From positions 21,313,886-21,377,885 of the forward strand of contig OZ022589.1 of NCBI GenBank assembly GCA_963669155.1: DNA of 64,000 nt, in the 5' to 3' direction. Within the stretch, counting starts at the first letter, position 1; each line of letters starts with the position of its first letter. The stretch is from Arbacia lixula. Its lineage: Eukaryota > Echinodermata > Echinoidea > Arbacioida > Arbaciidae. Under the pieces are notes generated by a model that searched no databases, had not been told where the DNA came from, and worked only from the letters and a program-made list of their open reading frames with translations. Of the stretch, positions 11,956 to 23,939 are shown one piece after another. The translations under genes were made by a program, and so were the position numbers.

Positions 11956-12825
11956 GAAAGAATAGAATCAACAACCAAAAGTCTTGAAGCTCTCAGCAGC
12001 ATGTGTCATATTATTATCGCTGATTTTCTATTGAAAAACTGTAAATGTTGGCATGGAATAAAAAGAATTATCAATATGTCAAACATGAGTTGTATAATTC
12101 ATTTTCAAGTATTGTAATAACTGTTCATGTATTTTTCCACTACATTTTATACCATTCCTCTCAGGTACATGTACCAGTCTCAAGACACCTTTTTCCACCT
12201 GAATGACATCAACCAGTGTGCTTCCAACAGCCTACCAGAATACGTCCCTCTTTTCAAGGTCCATCCGATCATGAGGCATATCGTGCTTCATACTCTCCAG
12301 GCTGCATCCTCTTGATCAACAAGAGCTTGTTCACCATCATACGACATCTAGGATTCAAACAGTAGCTCCATTTGAAGCCAAAGAAATGGTGAAATTAGTG
12401 CTTTGGAGTAGCAGACATATTACAATACTTCTGTTTGAAGTGGATAGCATACACAAGCCATGAAAGGAATGCAGAGATCATCAAGGCTAACTCAATGACC
12501 GTCCAGAGAGTGGAAGAACTATCCAAGCCTGTCTATGGGACGAGAAGGAGTGTCATCATGGACTACAGTGCGCGTGTCATCATGGACTACAGTGCGCCTG
12601 TCGTCTTCAATGTTCTCAAGGAGAAAAACATTGGAGCCCTCAGGACCATGAGAATGAGCAGAAGGGGCATGGTTAAAGAGCTGCAGGACTTAAGCGTGAC
12701 TCTCATATACATGTAGGGGTCCATAAAATGAACACACAAATATTTTAATCGGCATGTTTTTACAATGTGATTATGGGACAAAACAGATTTTATTTAAATT
12801 TTGAATCATTTTCAACACCTTAAAG

Positions 12826-13173
12826 ACAGGGTAGCCCATTTGCAGACATCATGAAACTGTATACCCTTGCAATAACATGTATGACATCTCACAGTCGCAG
12901 CTTCTCAAACCTCATCAGGAAAAGTGAAAATCCCTGTTTGCAATGTAGCAACCACGAGCTACATTGATATTGCAGTGTTCGTTCAGCTGTGTGCCGCTTG
13001 CCTCAACGTATCACTGTGCAGTGTGACATGCAGTGATTGTATTCATAGGCTGTAGGTTTCGAATGACCCGTACAAAACCTCCAAATCTGGCAATCAAAAT
13101 AATTCTGCTCAGAGTCAGTTTCCAGATTTATCATTGGGAAGAAATTTATCTGCATGCATTAGGGCTACCCTGT
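12826..13173. mobile_element. 348-bp MITE with 12-bp TIRs
   Basis: ACAGGGTAGCCC at 12826-12837 and GGGCTACCCTGT at 13162-13173 are perfect inverted repeats. A related end, AAAGACGGGTAGCCCCATTG, occurs at about 47768. No coding content. Confidence 0.55.
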
Positions 13174-13429
13174 AGTTTTTTCTTCCAATTTCTCTTCCAA
13201 ACTCATGTATTGTTGGTGTGACAAGTGTAAGTGTTGTTCACTTCATCCATTTCTATTTTTAGAAGTGCATATATCTAGTTATGTACATATATCGTATAAA
13301 ATACATTTAGACTTCTGTACATTTACAGTTCATTCTCCTTTCTCCCTCATTTTTGTACTGTATGCCTTTTTATTATATTTATTCAAAAATCGGTGTGTTG
13401 GGAAGCAAAGCTTCTTTAAATTCTTATGT

Positions 13430-13660
13430 AGCCTAGTTACTAGGCTGAGGAGTGCATTGTCACAATCGAGTCTTTTAACAACTATGTATGGTAATACAGA
13501 CTAGGCCCCAAACCCTCTGACTGCCCTGGACTCTCTTCCTCCCCCTGCTATGAAGAGGGTCCAGGGCAGTCAGAGGGATTACGACCTCGTCTGTATTACC
13601 AGACATAGTTGTTAACAGACTCGGTTGTGACAATGCGCTCCTCAGCCTAGTAAGTAGGGT
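13430..13660. mobile_element. Foldback element with 100-bp arms
   Basis: CTAGGCTGAGGAGTGCATTG, GGTAATACAGACTAGG and CCTCTGACTGCCCTGGAC on the left are mirrored by GTCCAGGGCAGTCAGAGG, CGTCTGTATTACC and AATGCGCTCCTCAGCCTAG on the right, with a short loop near 13540. A partial relative (GTCTGTGTTACCAGACAGTT) lies at 16132. Confidence 0.75.
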
Positions 13661-14063
13661 AAATGCTTATGATATAGAGAACATTTTTGAATGAAGTGAG
13701 AAAGGGAGTGATAAAGAAAAAGGAAAAAAAAAAGTGAGAAAGAAATAAAACGTGTGGGATGAGGGATAAACATACCGCCAAGGGGTATGAGGGTGAGAAA
13801 GATAGAAGGAATGAGGGGAAAAATGACAGATACAAATAGAGAGAAAGTACAGCTGACAGAAAGAGGAGTGAGAGAGAAAGAGAGAGATAAGCGAGAAAAG
13901 GTTGAATGTGAAATATTAAACTTAGCTCTATTCTGTTGCTGTCTTCATTCTTTCATTTCTCTCTCTCACCCACTTTCTCTTCGTACATATTGAAATAAAT
14001 ACATGTACATGTATCATGCTTGTGTATACATGTAGTATCTTCATCTCTATCTATCTCTCCCCC

Positions 14064-14410
14064 TCTCATTCTTTATCCCCCCCCCCCCCCCCCGCCTCCA
14101 CATCTCTCTCAAATCCCTTCGTTTCACATGACGTATTCTTTACAACGCATTTTGAAACCAGTGCCCTGTATAGTGTCTCTCTACCTCCCTCTCACTCTCT
14201 CATTCTTTACCCCCCCCCCCCCCCCCGCCTCCACATCTCTCTCAAATCCCTTCATCGTTTCACATGACGTATGCTTTACAACGCATTTTGAAACCAGTGC
14301 CCTGCATACATGTAGTATCTCTCTTCCTCCCTCTCACTCTCTCATTCTCCCCCCCCCCCCCCTAACATCTCTCTCAAATCCGTTCACGTATGCTTCACAA
14401 CACATTTTAG
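14064..14410. repeat. Tandem repeat, about 134-142 bp, three units
   Basis: Each unit has CTCTCATTCTTTA or a close variant, a C-run, CATCTCTCTCAAATCC and ACAACGCATTTTGAAACCAG (variant in the last). Unit starts are near 14067, 14201 and 14343. The translated ORFs here are proline/serine artefacts. Confidence 0.7.
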
Positions 14411-14435
14411 AGCATGCAGAGTATAGTATGCATAG

Positions 14436-14440
<5 letters not shown>

Positions 14441-14534
<94 letters not shown>

Positions 14535-14540
14535 TTCCCT
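14441..14540. repeat. (CT)n microsatellite
   Basis: About 100 bp of CT with a few TTT interruptions. Confidence 0.9.
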
Positions 14541-15176
14541 AGCACGGTCAGTGGACAAGGAGAGCTAATACATGTACATGTATAGCAGCCATACCGCGTT
14601 CTGAACTGCTGGATGGCCGCTACGGCAAGCGAAAATATAGGGCCATCCACAACGGTTTGTCTGACGTAGGCTGGTCTGTAAAACAAGACTCAGTCTAACG
14701 AAGTCCTAAATTTAAAATAAGTGCAGTTACCAACATCATCATGCGAGGCTCATCTGAGCATTAGAATCACTTACAATTTTTTTAAATTTTTATTTTGAAA
14801 CATTAGTAACCTGGTGAACAAAATATGGCACGCAAATTACAGACTTCGTTCTTTCACGAACGTGACCTAGTTTCAAACTAAAAGCAAACCACGTTCTTCA
14901 TAGCGTACGTCCATGGTTCTTCCTAATCGAATAGAATTACATGTATTATAGCATGTGGACCCTAGTAGGATCCATGGACAGACATAGTCCACCTCCTGGA
15001 CTGTAACTTTGTACGATACGACTACACGTACTAAACACATAACACACTACATCCCCATTACACACACACACCCCCTGAATGGTCACATGAAACAACGGGG
15101 AAAGTGAATCAGTGGAGGGTTATTTTTAGTTCATTGAGTGCTGGCCGGTACAGGTCAGATAGGTCAAGCCGGGTGC

Positions 15177-15180
<4 letters not shown>

Positions 15181-15231
<51 letters not shown>
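15181..15231. repeat. (GA)n microsatellite
   Basis: Uninterrupted GA run in gene A intron. Confidence 0.9.
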
Positions 15232-15233
<2 letters not shown>

Positions 15234-15566
15234 GACAGTAGGCCATTGGGCAATGGTCATTAATATAGTCTATATTTCAGACAGTGGCCACTGAGAGAAA
15301 CATGCATCTCACAATTGTTCGAATGATACATGTATCTAGAAGGGTATTGTAACTTTTCGCCTGAGTCGGATCGTGTGGTGAAGCGGTGATAGGCTGAAGC
15401 TGTCGGGACCCAGTTTGATTGTTGTCCAATCCGGTGTCCGAAAAAAAAGGTCTCATTTTGCTAGGTTATTAATATGTACTCTTTCCCCGTTTTCTTTTTG
15501 TTAGCTACATGTATAGGATCTATAAATTCAGGCTGTGTCATTCCTGAGTATACAGCCGAGTCGCCC

Positions 15567-15640
15567 GGCCGCATTCGATACACAGCGCGACGAAACCCAG
15601 ATCGTTGCGCTGGGTTTCGTCGCATGTGTATACCAATGAG
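15567..15640. repeat. Short strong hairpin
   Basis: GCGACGAAACCCAG and CTGGGTTTCGTCGC are perfect 14-bp inverted repeats around a 9-base loop, and pairing continues outward (GATACACA / TGTGTATACC) with mismatches. Confidence 0.6.
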
Positions 15641-17577
15641 CGCTGATAAAATACGTCTAGAACCTAGACTAGGCCGTGGCCGGCTGCGACGCTGACCGGC
15701 TTGAGTTGGAAAGGTGTCTCCTGTCCTCGATCATGCAGCAATGCTGCTTAGCTACGTGAAGCTCGCATTGACGTTCCATGCGTGCACACCAAGTATGTAT
15801 GAAGCGTATATAGCTTTTTGAACAATTAAATGTATCATCAACTAACTTTACTTCATTTATTCGTGCACGAATCTGTCATCCAAAACATTCATCATGTCCA
15901 TGAATACGATAATTAACATAGTATTGACATAATTGTGCCAGTTTGCTCCGGTAAGTAAAAGTATTCTGCAGTCCGGTACTGAAAGTGACATACAAGCAGT
16001 GTTGCATACAAGTAGCCTTAGAACTACAGTACACCAGAGACCCCACTCTGAGTACACTGTAGCCTATTAGGCTGTAAGGTGCATGATGGACACAGTACGG
16101 AAGAGCATGGACGAGGATGGGTCTAGGGCATAGTCTGTGTTACCAGACAGTTATTACAGACTGCGTTGTGCCTAGTGCCTCGGCTACCAATACAAGCAAC
16201 GGAGCGTATTGTATGTCCAAGAGGAGAACGGGAGGTCTATTTACTATAAGTCACATAGCGCGGTTGCTCTGTATATGGTCCATGTTCTGATGCTTGAGAA
16301 AATTAGGAAAATAAAACGGTGATATGCGTTTCGAGTTATTTCTGTATCACAAGCACAAGCCAGTACGGTGGAATCAGTCCGAATGCGTGTACAGATCGAG
16401 TGCGGTACGAAACTGACATACACTCTGTGCTTCGCGGTTTCGGGCTAATAAAATGTGTCTAAGAACCTGAGACTATCGCCAGACATGTGCAGCTCAAAGT
16501 CTCAAACGGGGTGTTATGAAACGCATACCCAGCATATGTGACACGGTTCTGGAGTTGCGAATAAAGATACATGTAACAGAATATTCGTCCAACTTCCACC
16601 ACCCTGCTTCTCTCAGCTCAACTCATCAAAGTCTTTAAGAGATTTTATATTTAAAGAAAGGAATACTAATTACCAGTCAACGTTTAATTTATGAACAAGA
16701 GCACTGTACACCATCACAAACAATGACGTAAGTTACTTTGAAATGTTGAATAGAATCATGTTTGCCTGCTCGAAAGTTTTGTAAATGTAACCATCAGTCA
16801 ATACAAAATACACGATACCATTGTGTGCGGCAAGTGTGGTTACCAGCACTTACGACTTGCTACCCCGCCAACGCAAGGAGAAGAAACACTACAAGAGAAT
16901 TTCCCAAATTCAATGGGGCATCGCGGCCCGCCCTATCAAGTTAGACGAATCCCCCCAGACCCCCCCCCCCCCCCCGCCAGCCCCCCGCGCTTTCACCCAC
17001 TGAATTATAAATTTCAGTGCTTTCACCGGGCGAGAAAGAAATCCTGTATCGTAGACACTGATCTCCCCACCAGTGATCGTAGAGGGAGCATGAGACATCA
17101 ACTGAACATGCCGACCATTCTCTGCACACTATGGTAGAGTTTTTGTAGAGTTTTTTTTTTCGATGGCATTACCAGTTATGGCCACTAGAGGGAGCCAAAC
17201 CGATTATAGAGCCCTTCGTGTGGACAGAGTATTATTGGTGTGAAATATCGACAAGGGTATATCTTGATAATAAAAACAAATTGAACAGTGAATGTACCCG
17301 CCAAATGTTAATGAGACTATGTAAATTGAGAGGAGCAAATATGAACATTTTTGGCGAAATACTGGGGGAGAGATCAGTCACAATGTGAACGCCTCCCTTT
17401 AAGGGGTCTGTGCACATTGCAGTCCGTATGACTGAGATAACGGCTGTGTTACAGCCTTGGTCATATCGTCAGTGTTTTTACGAAACGTTGAATCCGTGCT
17501 ATGGTGTATGGATTTGTTGAAAGTTCGTAAACAAACACCTTCACACAAGCACACACATACACACGCGCGCACACAAA

Positions 17578-17639
<62 letters not shown>
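17578..17639. repeat. (AC)n microsatellite
   Basis: Uninterrupted AC run. Thr/His and Cys/Val ORFs across it are artefacts. Confidence 0.9.
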
Positions 17640-17641
<2 letters not shown>

Positions 17642-18159
17642 TACACACAAAACACGCGCACAAACAATCATACATGCACATGTGCACCATCTCCACTTCC
17701 TGGGGAGTCTTCCTTGCCCACTCACAATATCAGTTTCGTGTCAAGATCATTCGCATAAGTGGTTGAATCTTCAACGTCCGCAGATCTTCTTTTCCCGTGT
17801 TTTGTCAGGACTGAAAAATCCTTTCTTCACTAGCTTCCGGCCTGTAAACTGTGTACTGTACGGTTTCTCCAGAAAATGTTTTTCATCAGTGTATGGTATG
17901 TATATGGGGTAACTTGTATGGTGGAGATGATATTGTTAAATTGAAGGGCGGGAAAACATGCCCCCTCCCCCTTCCGCACCCTGCCCCCATTAACGTGACT
18001 TTATAATTTTCCAATGTATTTGCCTTTATCTATTTGTATTCTTTTATATTTTTTGCACTGGTACTTATAAAATGTATTATGTTTCTGTACATTGTGTACG
18101 TCTATAAGATGATTTTTTTTAATCAACTTGAATAATTATCATCTATACCTTATTTTCAG

Positions 18160-19439
18160 AATATACAGGAGAGGATATTGAATACGACCGTAAACAGAAC
18201 ACTGAAAACCAACTTTATGTTCATAACGATCCATTGGAAGGAGCCGACGAGGAGTACGATTATGACTCAGAAAATGAAGAGGAGGACGACATCGACATGG
18301 GAAGACTTGGCACCGTCAAGCTTCATGCGGAGAACATCAGTTCGTCATCATCGACTGCGGTGCAAGCCGCTGGGGAGGTGAAGGTTGACGCTGATGGTGA
18401 TGATGGGGATGAGACGGACGGTAGTGTGGATGGAGAAGAGGTGGATGAAGGGAAGAGAGGTGAGGAGGAAGATGGTCAATCAGACGACGACAACGAAGAA
18501 GCTGCAGAAACATTCCTTCAGAACGTCGACGTCATCAACGAGGATGGACGACTGATCAAGGCTGGTAATCGAGAGAATTCTAATGAAGGTGAAGAAGATG
18601 TTGAATGGAACAATGATCACGATAATAACGTCGATACTGACGATGACATCAATAATGCAGATGTCGTCGGAGCTGATCATGATATTGAAGGTGACATCAA
18701 TGATGAAGATGATGATGAAGCTGATGGGGATGACGGAGGCTATGATCGAGACGATGACCAATCCAAACAAAGTCCCGATGAAGTCAGCGAGAAATCAGTC
18801 GCAGAAGGAGACGATTTTAAAGAAAATGGAGATGATAATGATGTCGACGATAGAGATCGCGGTGATGGTGACGATGATGACGATGATGACGATGGTGAGG
18901 GAGATTATGATGAAGATGATGACGAAGTGAAACAAAGTCTCAACTACGGTGATACTAAATCCTTCGTTCGTGGAGACGATTTGAACAGAGATGAAGGTGA
19001 TGACGATGGTGAAATCGACGATGATATTAATCGTAATGATAATGAGGAGGAGGAGGAGGATTCTAACCAAAGACTAAACGACGATGGCGACAAATATATC
19101 GCAGATGGACAGGAGAGGAATAAGTTAGAAGAGATGAAAAATAAAGGAATAAACGAAAGTAAAGGTGTCCTTACGAAGAATCCCGATGAGGAAGAGATAA
19201 ACACCAACGGTGACAACAATGCCCCCAAAGACCATGACATGGATGAGAGTCCTGCGCTGATCAACGATGCTGCACACGACCACAGCGGTGTGCTACTTGA
19301 TGGAAAGCCAGCCGAGCGTCCCGGGGACGATGCGAGTGACGACGAGGAGGTTCATCACCCCAAACCGTTTATTGCGCAGAGAGCGAGCGGAGAGGAGGAC
19401 ATCAGCAATGAGAGCGACACCGATGTCGATGTCGAATAA
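18160..19439 (+). CDS. Gene A, second coding exon: Asp/Glu-rich domain with internal repeats
   Basis: Seen: acceptor tattttcag at 18151-18159. The first two bases complete the codon left open at 7389 (G|AA, Glu38), and the frame then stays open to TAA at 19437-19439, giving residues 38-463. The sequence is extremely acidic, with runs such as eight consecutive Asp around residue 270. Three related blocks begin with Lys-Gln-Ser, Lys-Gln-Ser and Asn-Gln-Arg (near 18765, 18930 and 19065), spaced 55 and 45 residues apart and each followed by a Gly-Asp-rich stretch, so the exon grew by internal duplication. N-glycosylation sequons include Asn96-Ile-Ser and two Asn-Glu-Ser near the C-terminus. Inference: a lumenal or extracellular acidic, possibly Ca2+-binding, domain of a Golgi or surface protein. 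No enzyme domain is visible and I do not recognise the family. Intermediate exons inside the 10.8 kb intron cannot be excluded, but the phases join directly. Confidence 0.75.
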
Positions 19440-19817
19440 TCAAGTCGCGTGTCAACTATCAATTTATTATCAATTTATTATGAAGACGGGATGACGATGT
19501 CTTGAACTTTAATACTTATAGAATAGAATGATTGATTGCCACAGAAACAGGAATAGCTACGCTACGGCACGTGCTAATCCCAGCGAAGGAAGTCACGTCA
19601 TCAACGAAAACATAAAAGAAGGCACGGATGAAAAGCTTAACTCAAGTGGCACGTGTTTCACGTAGAGGGCTCAACAAAGAGGAGAGGTAAACGCCATGTA
19701 AGTCTTCCCACGTCATTAAAACAACCGGGGTGGGGGTAGGGATGCATGTCATTAAAAACAATATGGTTGGGATGGATGGAGTAAGATGCTTCCTATTCGA
19801 AGCACTTCTGACTTAGC
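19440..19817. other. Gene A 3' flank / probable 3' UTR
   Basis: Follows the gene A stop. No canonical AATAAA before the MITE at 19818; ATTAAA variants occur at about 19716 and 19752 and are candidate polyA signals. Confidence 0.3.
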
Positions 19818-20002
19818 AGGGGGGTGTTTCACCAAGCTGTTCGTAAGTTACGAACGACTTTACGAACGACTGGTTATCCCTTCTTGTACTAAATGCAATA
19901 CCACACTCTGTTCACTGAGAATCTGACTTGGCACAAGAGGGGATCACCAGTCGTTCGTAAAGTCGTTCGTAACTTACGAACAGCTTGGTGAAACACCCCC
20001 CT
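19818..20002. mobile_element. 185-bp foldback MITE
   Basis: Arms of about 60 bp: AGGGGGGTGTTTCACCAAGC and TTCGTAAGTTACGAACGACT on the left against AGTCGTTCGTAACTTACGAA and GCTTGGTGAAACACCCCCCT on the right. Center CTGAGAATCTGACTTGGCAC. A diverged relative sits at 39262-39490. Confidence 0.8.
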
Positions 20003-20089
20003 GGGGGGAGGAATAATTTGACAATTGCCAGTAAGTACGTGTTTGTATGCTGTTTTGGTTTTTTTTTTACAAATATCATAGTCTCTCTG

Positions 20090-20320
20090 TCAAGTGCCAT
20101 ATCTTGTGACGTTGGCGACAATGAAATGCCAAGCTTTCCTTTCCATTGCCTGTCTTAGAAGCTCAATCTTCTTCAACCTAGTCCATGTTGCAATGCTCTG
20201 CAGAAACATTATTCTTTAGCGCCCTCGATCTCTCTTTCCTGCTATCTTTCCAGTTACAAACAAACTTCCCTTTCTCACACAGTGGCCTAAAAAGTCCAGC
20301 TGCTGTTTCCTAATTGTTTT
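20090..20320 (-). pseudogene. C-terminal fragment of a LINE ORF2
   Basis: The reverse complement is open except for one stop: TIRKQQLDFLGHCVRKG, VTGKIAGKRDRGR, stop, then RIMFLQSIATWTRLKKIELL, RQAMERKAWHFIVANVTRYG and TGA at 20090-20092. The R-x-x-QL-x-FLGH ... GKI-x-GKR-x-RGRxR ... LLRxAxxRxxW ... NVTRxGT pattern is a well-known LINE terminal domain. It follows directly on the palindromic element at 19818-20002. The internal stop shows decay. Confidence 0.65.
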
Positions 20321-21239
20321 CTAGTAAAATACATTGTCTGCCTGCCCTCTCTAAAACGGCTGTGTTTGATGTGTGGCTTGTCCATTGGATCCTTATCATA
20401 GTATCATATTTTAAATGTCATTTTATCGTCCTTTTCTTCTCGTCGTTAAAGAGTAATGGTGTCGTCATATGAGCATGTTGTCAAGACAATTGGTTCTAAA
20501 CAAACTCAATACCGACTACAGTGAGAAGTTTAGCGGTCCGATATTGTCTATCGGGCTAGTGTCGGGCATTCCCAATGATCACAGTCCCCGCTGTGATCAC
20601 CATTGCTTGCTCTACCTGCATTGTTTAAAACCAGTTGTCTTGACTTTAATGCTCAAATGACGTCACACTTTGATACTCTATATGTGACAACAATATGCAT
20701 AAAATGTGTATTATGCAACTATTTGTTAGTCGCTCCTTGACAGTGTGATCCGAAAAAAATTGTAATCCGAATATTATCAACACACTGCAGAACGTAATGA
20801 AGCGTGTATGTATAATTCTATTTGCAATGTTCTCCTGTTATCATGCTGCAACAGACGTGTATATGTGTTTGTAGTTATAAAGATATTATTGTCACCAGAC
20901 CCACTAAACCAACGTTTTATTTTTTTTTTTTCATTTTCATGCCCATTTACATTATTAAAAAGAATTGATAAAAATTTATTCTCGCAAAAATGGTGTTATC
21001 ATCATAATTTCTATATTATCAAAACAATTACTTTTTATCTCGATGTTATCCCCGGCACTTGATTACAAAATACGTGTCCATACTAGATTTGTACTTGACA
21101 TGAGTTGGTACGTATCCGTCAGGTCGTTCTAACATGATTCTAAAGTGGCGCTCAGCAGATATTTAATAACGGAAATTAAAACCTATGTTGTGTTTTTGTA
21201 GACAATTCCTTAACAAGCGACCGCAGAACTCCCTTCATA

Positions 21240-22463
21240 AACACAACAAAAAAGTAAGCCCCCCCCCCCCCCCAAGCAACATAGCATAACTTTTTATCAA
21301 AGAGGTTGTGGGCAAAATGATTTGGTAGGATTGTTCCTTAACTTATTAACTAACTTATGTGTGAAAATCACATTAATCCAATCAGTCATGCATTAGTGGG
21401 CAAAGTTTAAAGCCACTTTTCAAAAGTCACAAGGGTAATTTTGGGATTCTGTCATATGAATTTTTGATGAATTCCATTTTTGGTGCATAATTTTTTTGTC
21501 CTTTCAATGTTTATCATCTATCTCTTCATGCACTAACACCTATAGTGGGGTGGATAAGGTCAATAATTGTGCACTTTTGTCTACAAGCACCAAATTTGCC
21601 ACACATGTTCAAAATCATATTTGGAACAATATTAGATCGAGAGGCATCTCAAAATACTTTCAGGGGCGCCTGGTGGTAGCCTCCAAAGTGGCCCAGGGGC
21701 CCTAATATGTTATTTTTACTTCCTTTCTAAAGCGCACAACCCGACTTGTAAAAAACCTTGATAGGAATGATCCTTGGTTAATAGGGACCTTACCCTGTTA
21801 AAATTTGTGGTTATAAGTGGCAAGGGGGCAGGTGGATGGGACCCCAAACGCTCCACACCCACCCACCCCCCCCCCCCCCCCAAAAAAAAAAAAAAAAGTC
21901 ACAAGGGTAATTTTGGGATTCTGTCATGAATTTTGATGAATTCCATTTCTGGTGTATTATTCATGTCTTTTCAATGTTTATCATCCATCTCTTCATGCAC
22001 TAACACCTATCCCGACACTAAACCCATTTTTCTGGTTGAGTGAGCACTGTTTAACAAATACTGATCCCTCTTGAGTTTGAAAATTTTAAAACCCCTTTAG
22101 TTTGGTGAAAAGATAAAACTCTGGATATTTTGACAAAGATGCAACATGACCTGTTAAGTAAACACAAGAAGTAATTTTCGTGTCATGGTTGAGTAAAAAC
22201 ACTTTAAAAATCACACAAGAAATATCAAAATGTTTTGTTAAAACGGCATGAATAATTACCCTTGTGACTTTTGAAAATTGACATTTTTGCCTTTTAAATT
22301 TGCCCACTCATGCATGACTGATTGGGTTAATGTGATTTTCACACAGAAGTTGGTCAATAAGTTAAGGAATAATCCTGCAAATCATTTTGCCCAAAACCTC
22401 TTCAATAAAAAGTTATGCTATTTTGCTTAGGAATGGGGGGGGGGCTTACTTTTTTGTTGTGTT
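21240..22463. repeat. Composite 1.2 kb inverted repeat
   Basis: AACACAACAAAAAAGTAAGC plus a C-run at the left is mirrored by a G-run plus GCTTACTTTTTTGTTGTGTT at the right. The arms continue for about 230 bp (GCATAACTTTTTATCAAAGA; TCACATTAATCCAATCAGTC; GTCACAAGGGTAATTTTGGG and their complements). TTTTCAATGTTTATCATC with its flanks occurs twice internally (21503, 21970). A further partial copy is at 57690-58090. Confidence 0.7.
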
Positions 22464-23059
22464 TAGTTTACTAGCCCCTTGTGTGTACCATATACTGCTG
22501 CTCAATGGAATGCGTGTGTATTCCTTGTGGAAATGGCATGTGTGGTCGAGAGGGTGTTATGTGTGTAGAAGGACATACTTTTTTATACTCTCGCAGCTAA
22601 CTTAAAAAATCGTTAAAATATGCCTTTTTAAATTTGTCATCGATGGTTTTAATCTGCCAATAAATGTTTTTTTTTAGAAATCATATTTCTCATTTGCCAT
22701 GTAATTTTTGGATTTTGATGTATATTTTGATGGATTTTATCGACTTTTTATCTTGTCTGCAATGACATTGGATTAAAGTGTGCATGTAGCTGTTCAAGAC
22801 AAAGCCATGGGACGAAACGCGAGTTATCTTGTCTTCATGTTTTTAAACTACCATTTCTACCTCCAAATTTTTAAGCTGTTGTGTAATGTTATCTTCATAC
22901 ATTATTCTCCAGTTTGGGTAGCTATCTAACTATTTTGTGTGCGTTTAAGTGGTTGTACTATTAGTTAAAATCATCTACATCAATTGAATTTTCGCGGGGT
23001 TTGCTTGACCTTTGAACCTTCGTTCCCCATCTTGGAATTATCGTTGGAGATTTACAGTC

Positions 23060-23629
23060 ATGGCTTCTTCAAGACATCACATCACCTTCAGTCATGCTAT
23101 GTTCATGTTTGTGTCAGCAAGATTGTTTGTGGGTATTCTGAGTTTACCAACTTCATGTTCAAATTTGACCTCTTTACCAGTCAAGCAGTTCTCATCTAGT
23201 TCTACAAGAGAAACCAGGATTAACTGTAAGTACGTTCGAATCTAGTTATGTGTGGAAAGCAACTGCCAATTAAACCCGTATACTTCAGAAGAGGATTTTC
23301 CGAATCACAGTCTTGTAATCGTTGCCGACCTCGATCTTGACTCCAAACTCTTAATCTTGGGACTGATAATTTGTGCTGGGGATGTGCAACCAAACCCTAG
23401 GCCTCTTCATGTAGATTTGTCAACTCAGGCTAGAAAAGCGAGGCGTGGGAAGAACAGTGTATCTTGTCAAACTTGTAAGAAATTAATATTTGGGAAATCT
23501 AAACTCCTCTGTTCTGATTGTCAGGAATATTGTCATCAAAGATGTGCGGGTATCAAGTCTTCCGAGCAAGAAACATTTACTGGCTCAGTGCCATGGTACT
23601 GCTCTGACTGCTGTGCCCCGTGCACATAG
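23060..23629 (+). pseudogene. Non-LTR retrotransposon ORF1: 2A-like motif plus PHD zinc finger, interrupted
   Basis: Seen: one frame from ATG 23060 to the stop near 23629, broken by one TAG at 23243-23245. After the break a hydrophobic run (LLILGLIICAGDV) leads into QPNPRP. This is the layout of N-terminal 2A-like sequences, whose consensus is Asp-x-Glu-x-Asn-Pro-Gly-Pro and which are known from sea urchin CR1-clade LINEs. Here Gln replaces Glu and Arg replaces the Gly that precedes the final Pro, so co-translational separation is probably lost. Downstream CQTC, CSDC, HQRC and CSDC form a Cys4-His-Cys3 PHD finger, another feature of these ORF1 proteins. It lies directly upstream of the endonuclease and RT remains. 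The premature stop and changed 2A residues show a dead copy. Confidence 0.75.
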
Positions 23630-23939
23630 TGCGTGTAATGGTGACGTACTCACACACCATCATGCGGTGCAATGCGATAGCTGTGATATGGATTCACTGT
23701 GATTGCTGTGGTATTGATGATGATTTGAGCTTATGAGCTCTAGTTGTAACTGGATTTGTCCTAACTTTAGTGAGTTGAACTTTTCAAGTTCATTGTTCTC
23801 TGAAGGAGGTGTATCTACTAAAAATTCGTTTGAAATACTGGATGGTGATAGCGAGTCAATTACTGTTCCCAAGACTAGGTCACCAAACAAAGTCCATGAG
23901 AAAGAAAGGATAGAGAGAAAGAAGTAATATAACAATCGG

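Larger units (their letters stand above)
7390..18159 (+). other. Gene A intron, phase 1, about 10.8 kb
   Basis: Bounded by a gtgagt donor and a ttttcag acceptor whose phases match. It holds the repeats at 8905-10300, 10937-11452, 11558-11955, 12826-13173, 13430-13660 and 14064-14540, plus microsatellites at 15181 and 17578. Between those, 7434-8900, 10300-10930, 12000-12820, 14690-15180 and 15640-17570 contain no coding region I can support. An ORF at 12435-12716 includes a perfect 24-bp direct duplication (12550s-12600) but resembles no family I know. Confidence 0.6.

Noticed and set aside
12127-12716. Possible exons after the acceptor-like cctctcag at 12163
   Set aside because: Stops separate the two frames, no donor fits, and no family is recognised; lies within the gene A intron.
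14020-14686. Pro/Ser-rich and Arg/Glu-rich ORFs, the longest 182 residues
   Set aside because: They read through C-runs and (CT)n repeats in a tandem repeat; no splice signals or domains.
17399-17912. ORFs of 108 and 151 residues
   Set aside because: Cored by (AC)n; both strands open because of the repeat.
18480-19264. Hydrophobic minus-strand ORFs opposite gene A exon 2
   Set aside because: The complement of GAT/GAC-rich codons reads as Ile/Val/Ser; shadow of the acidic exon.
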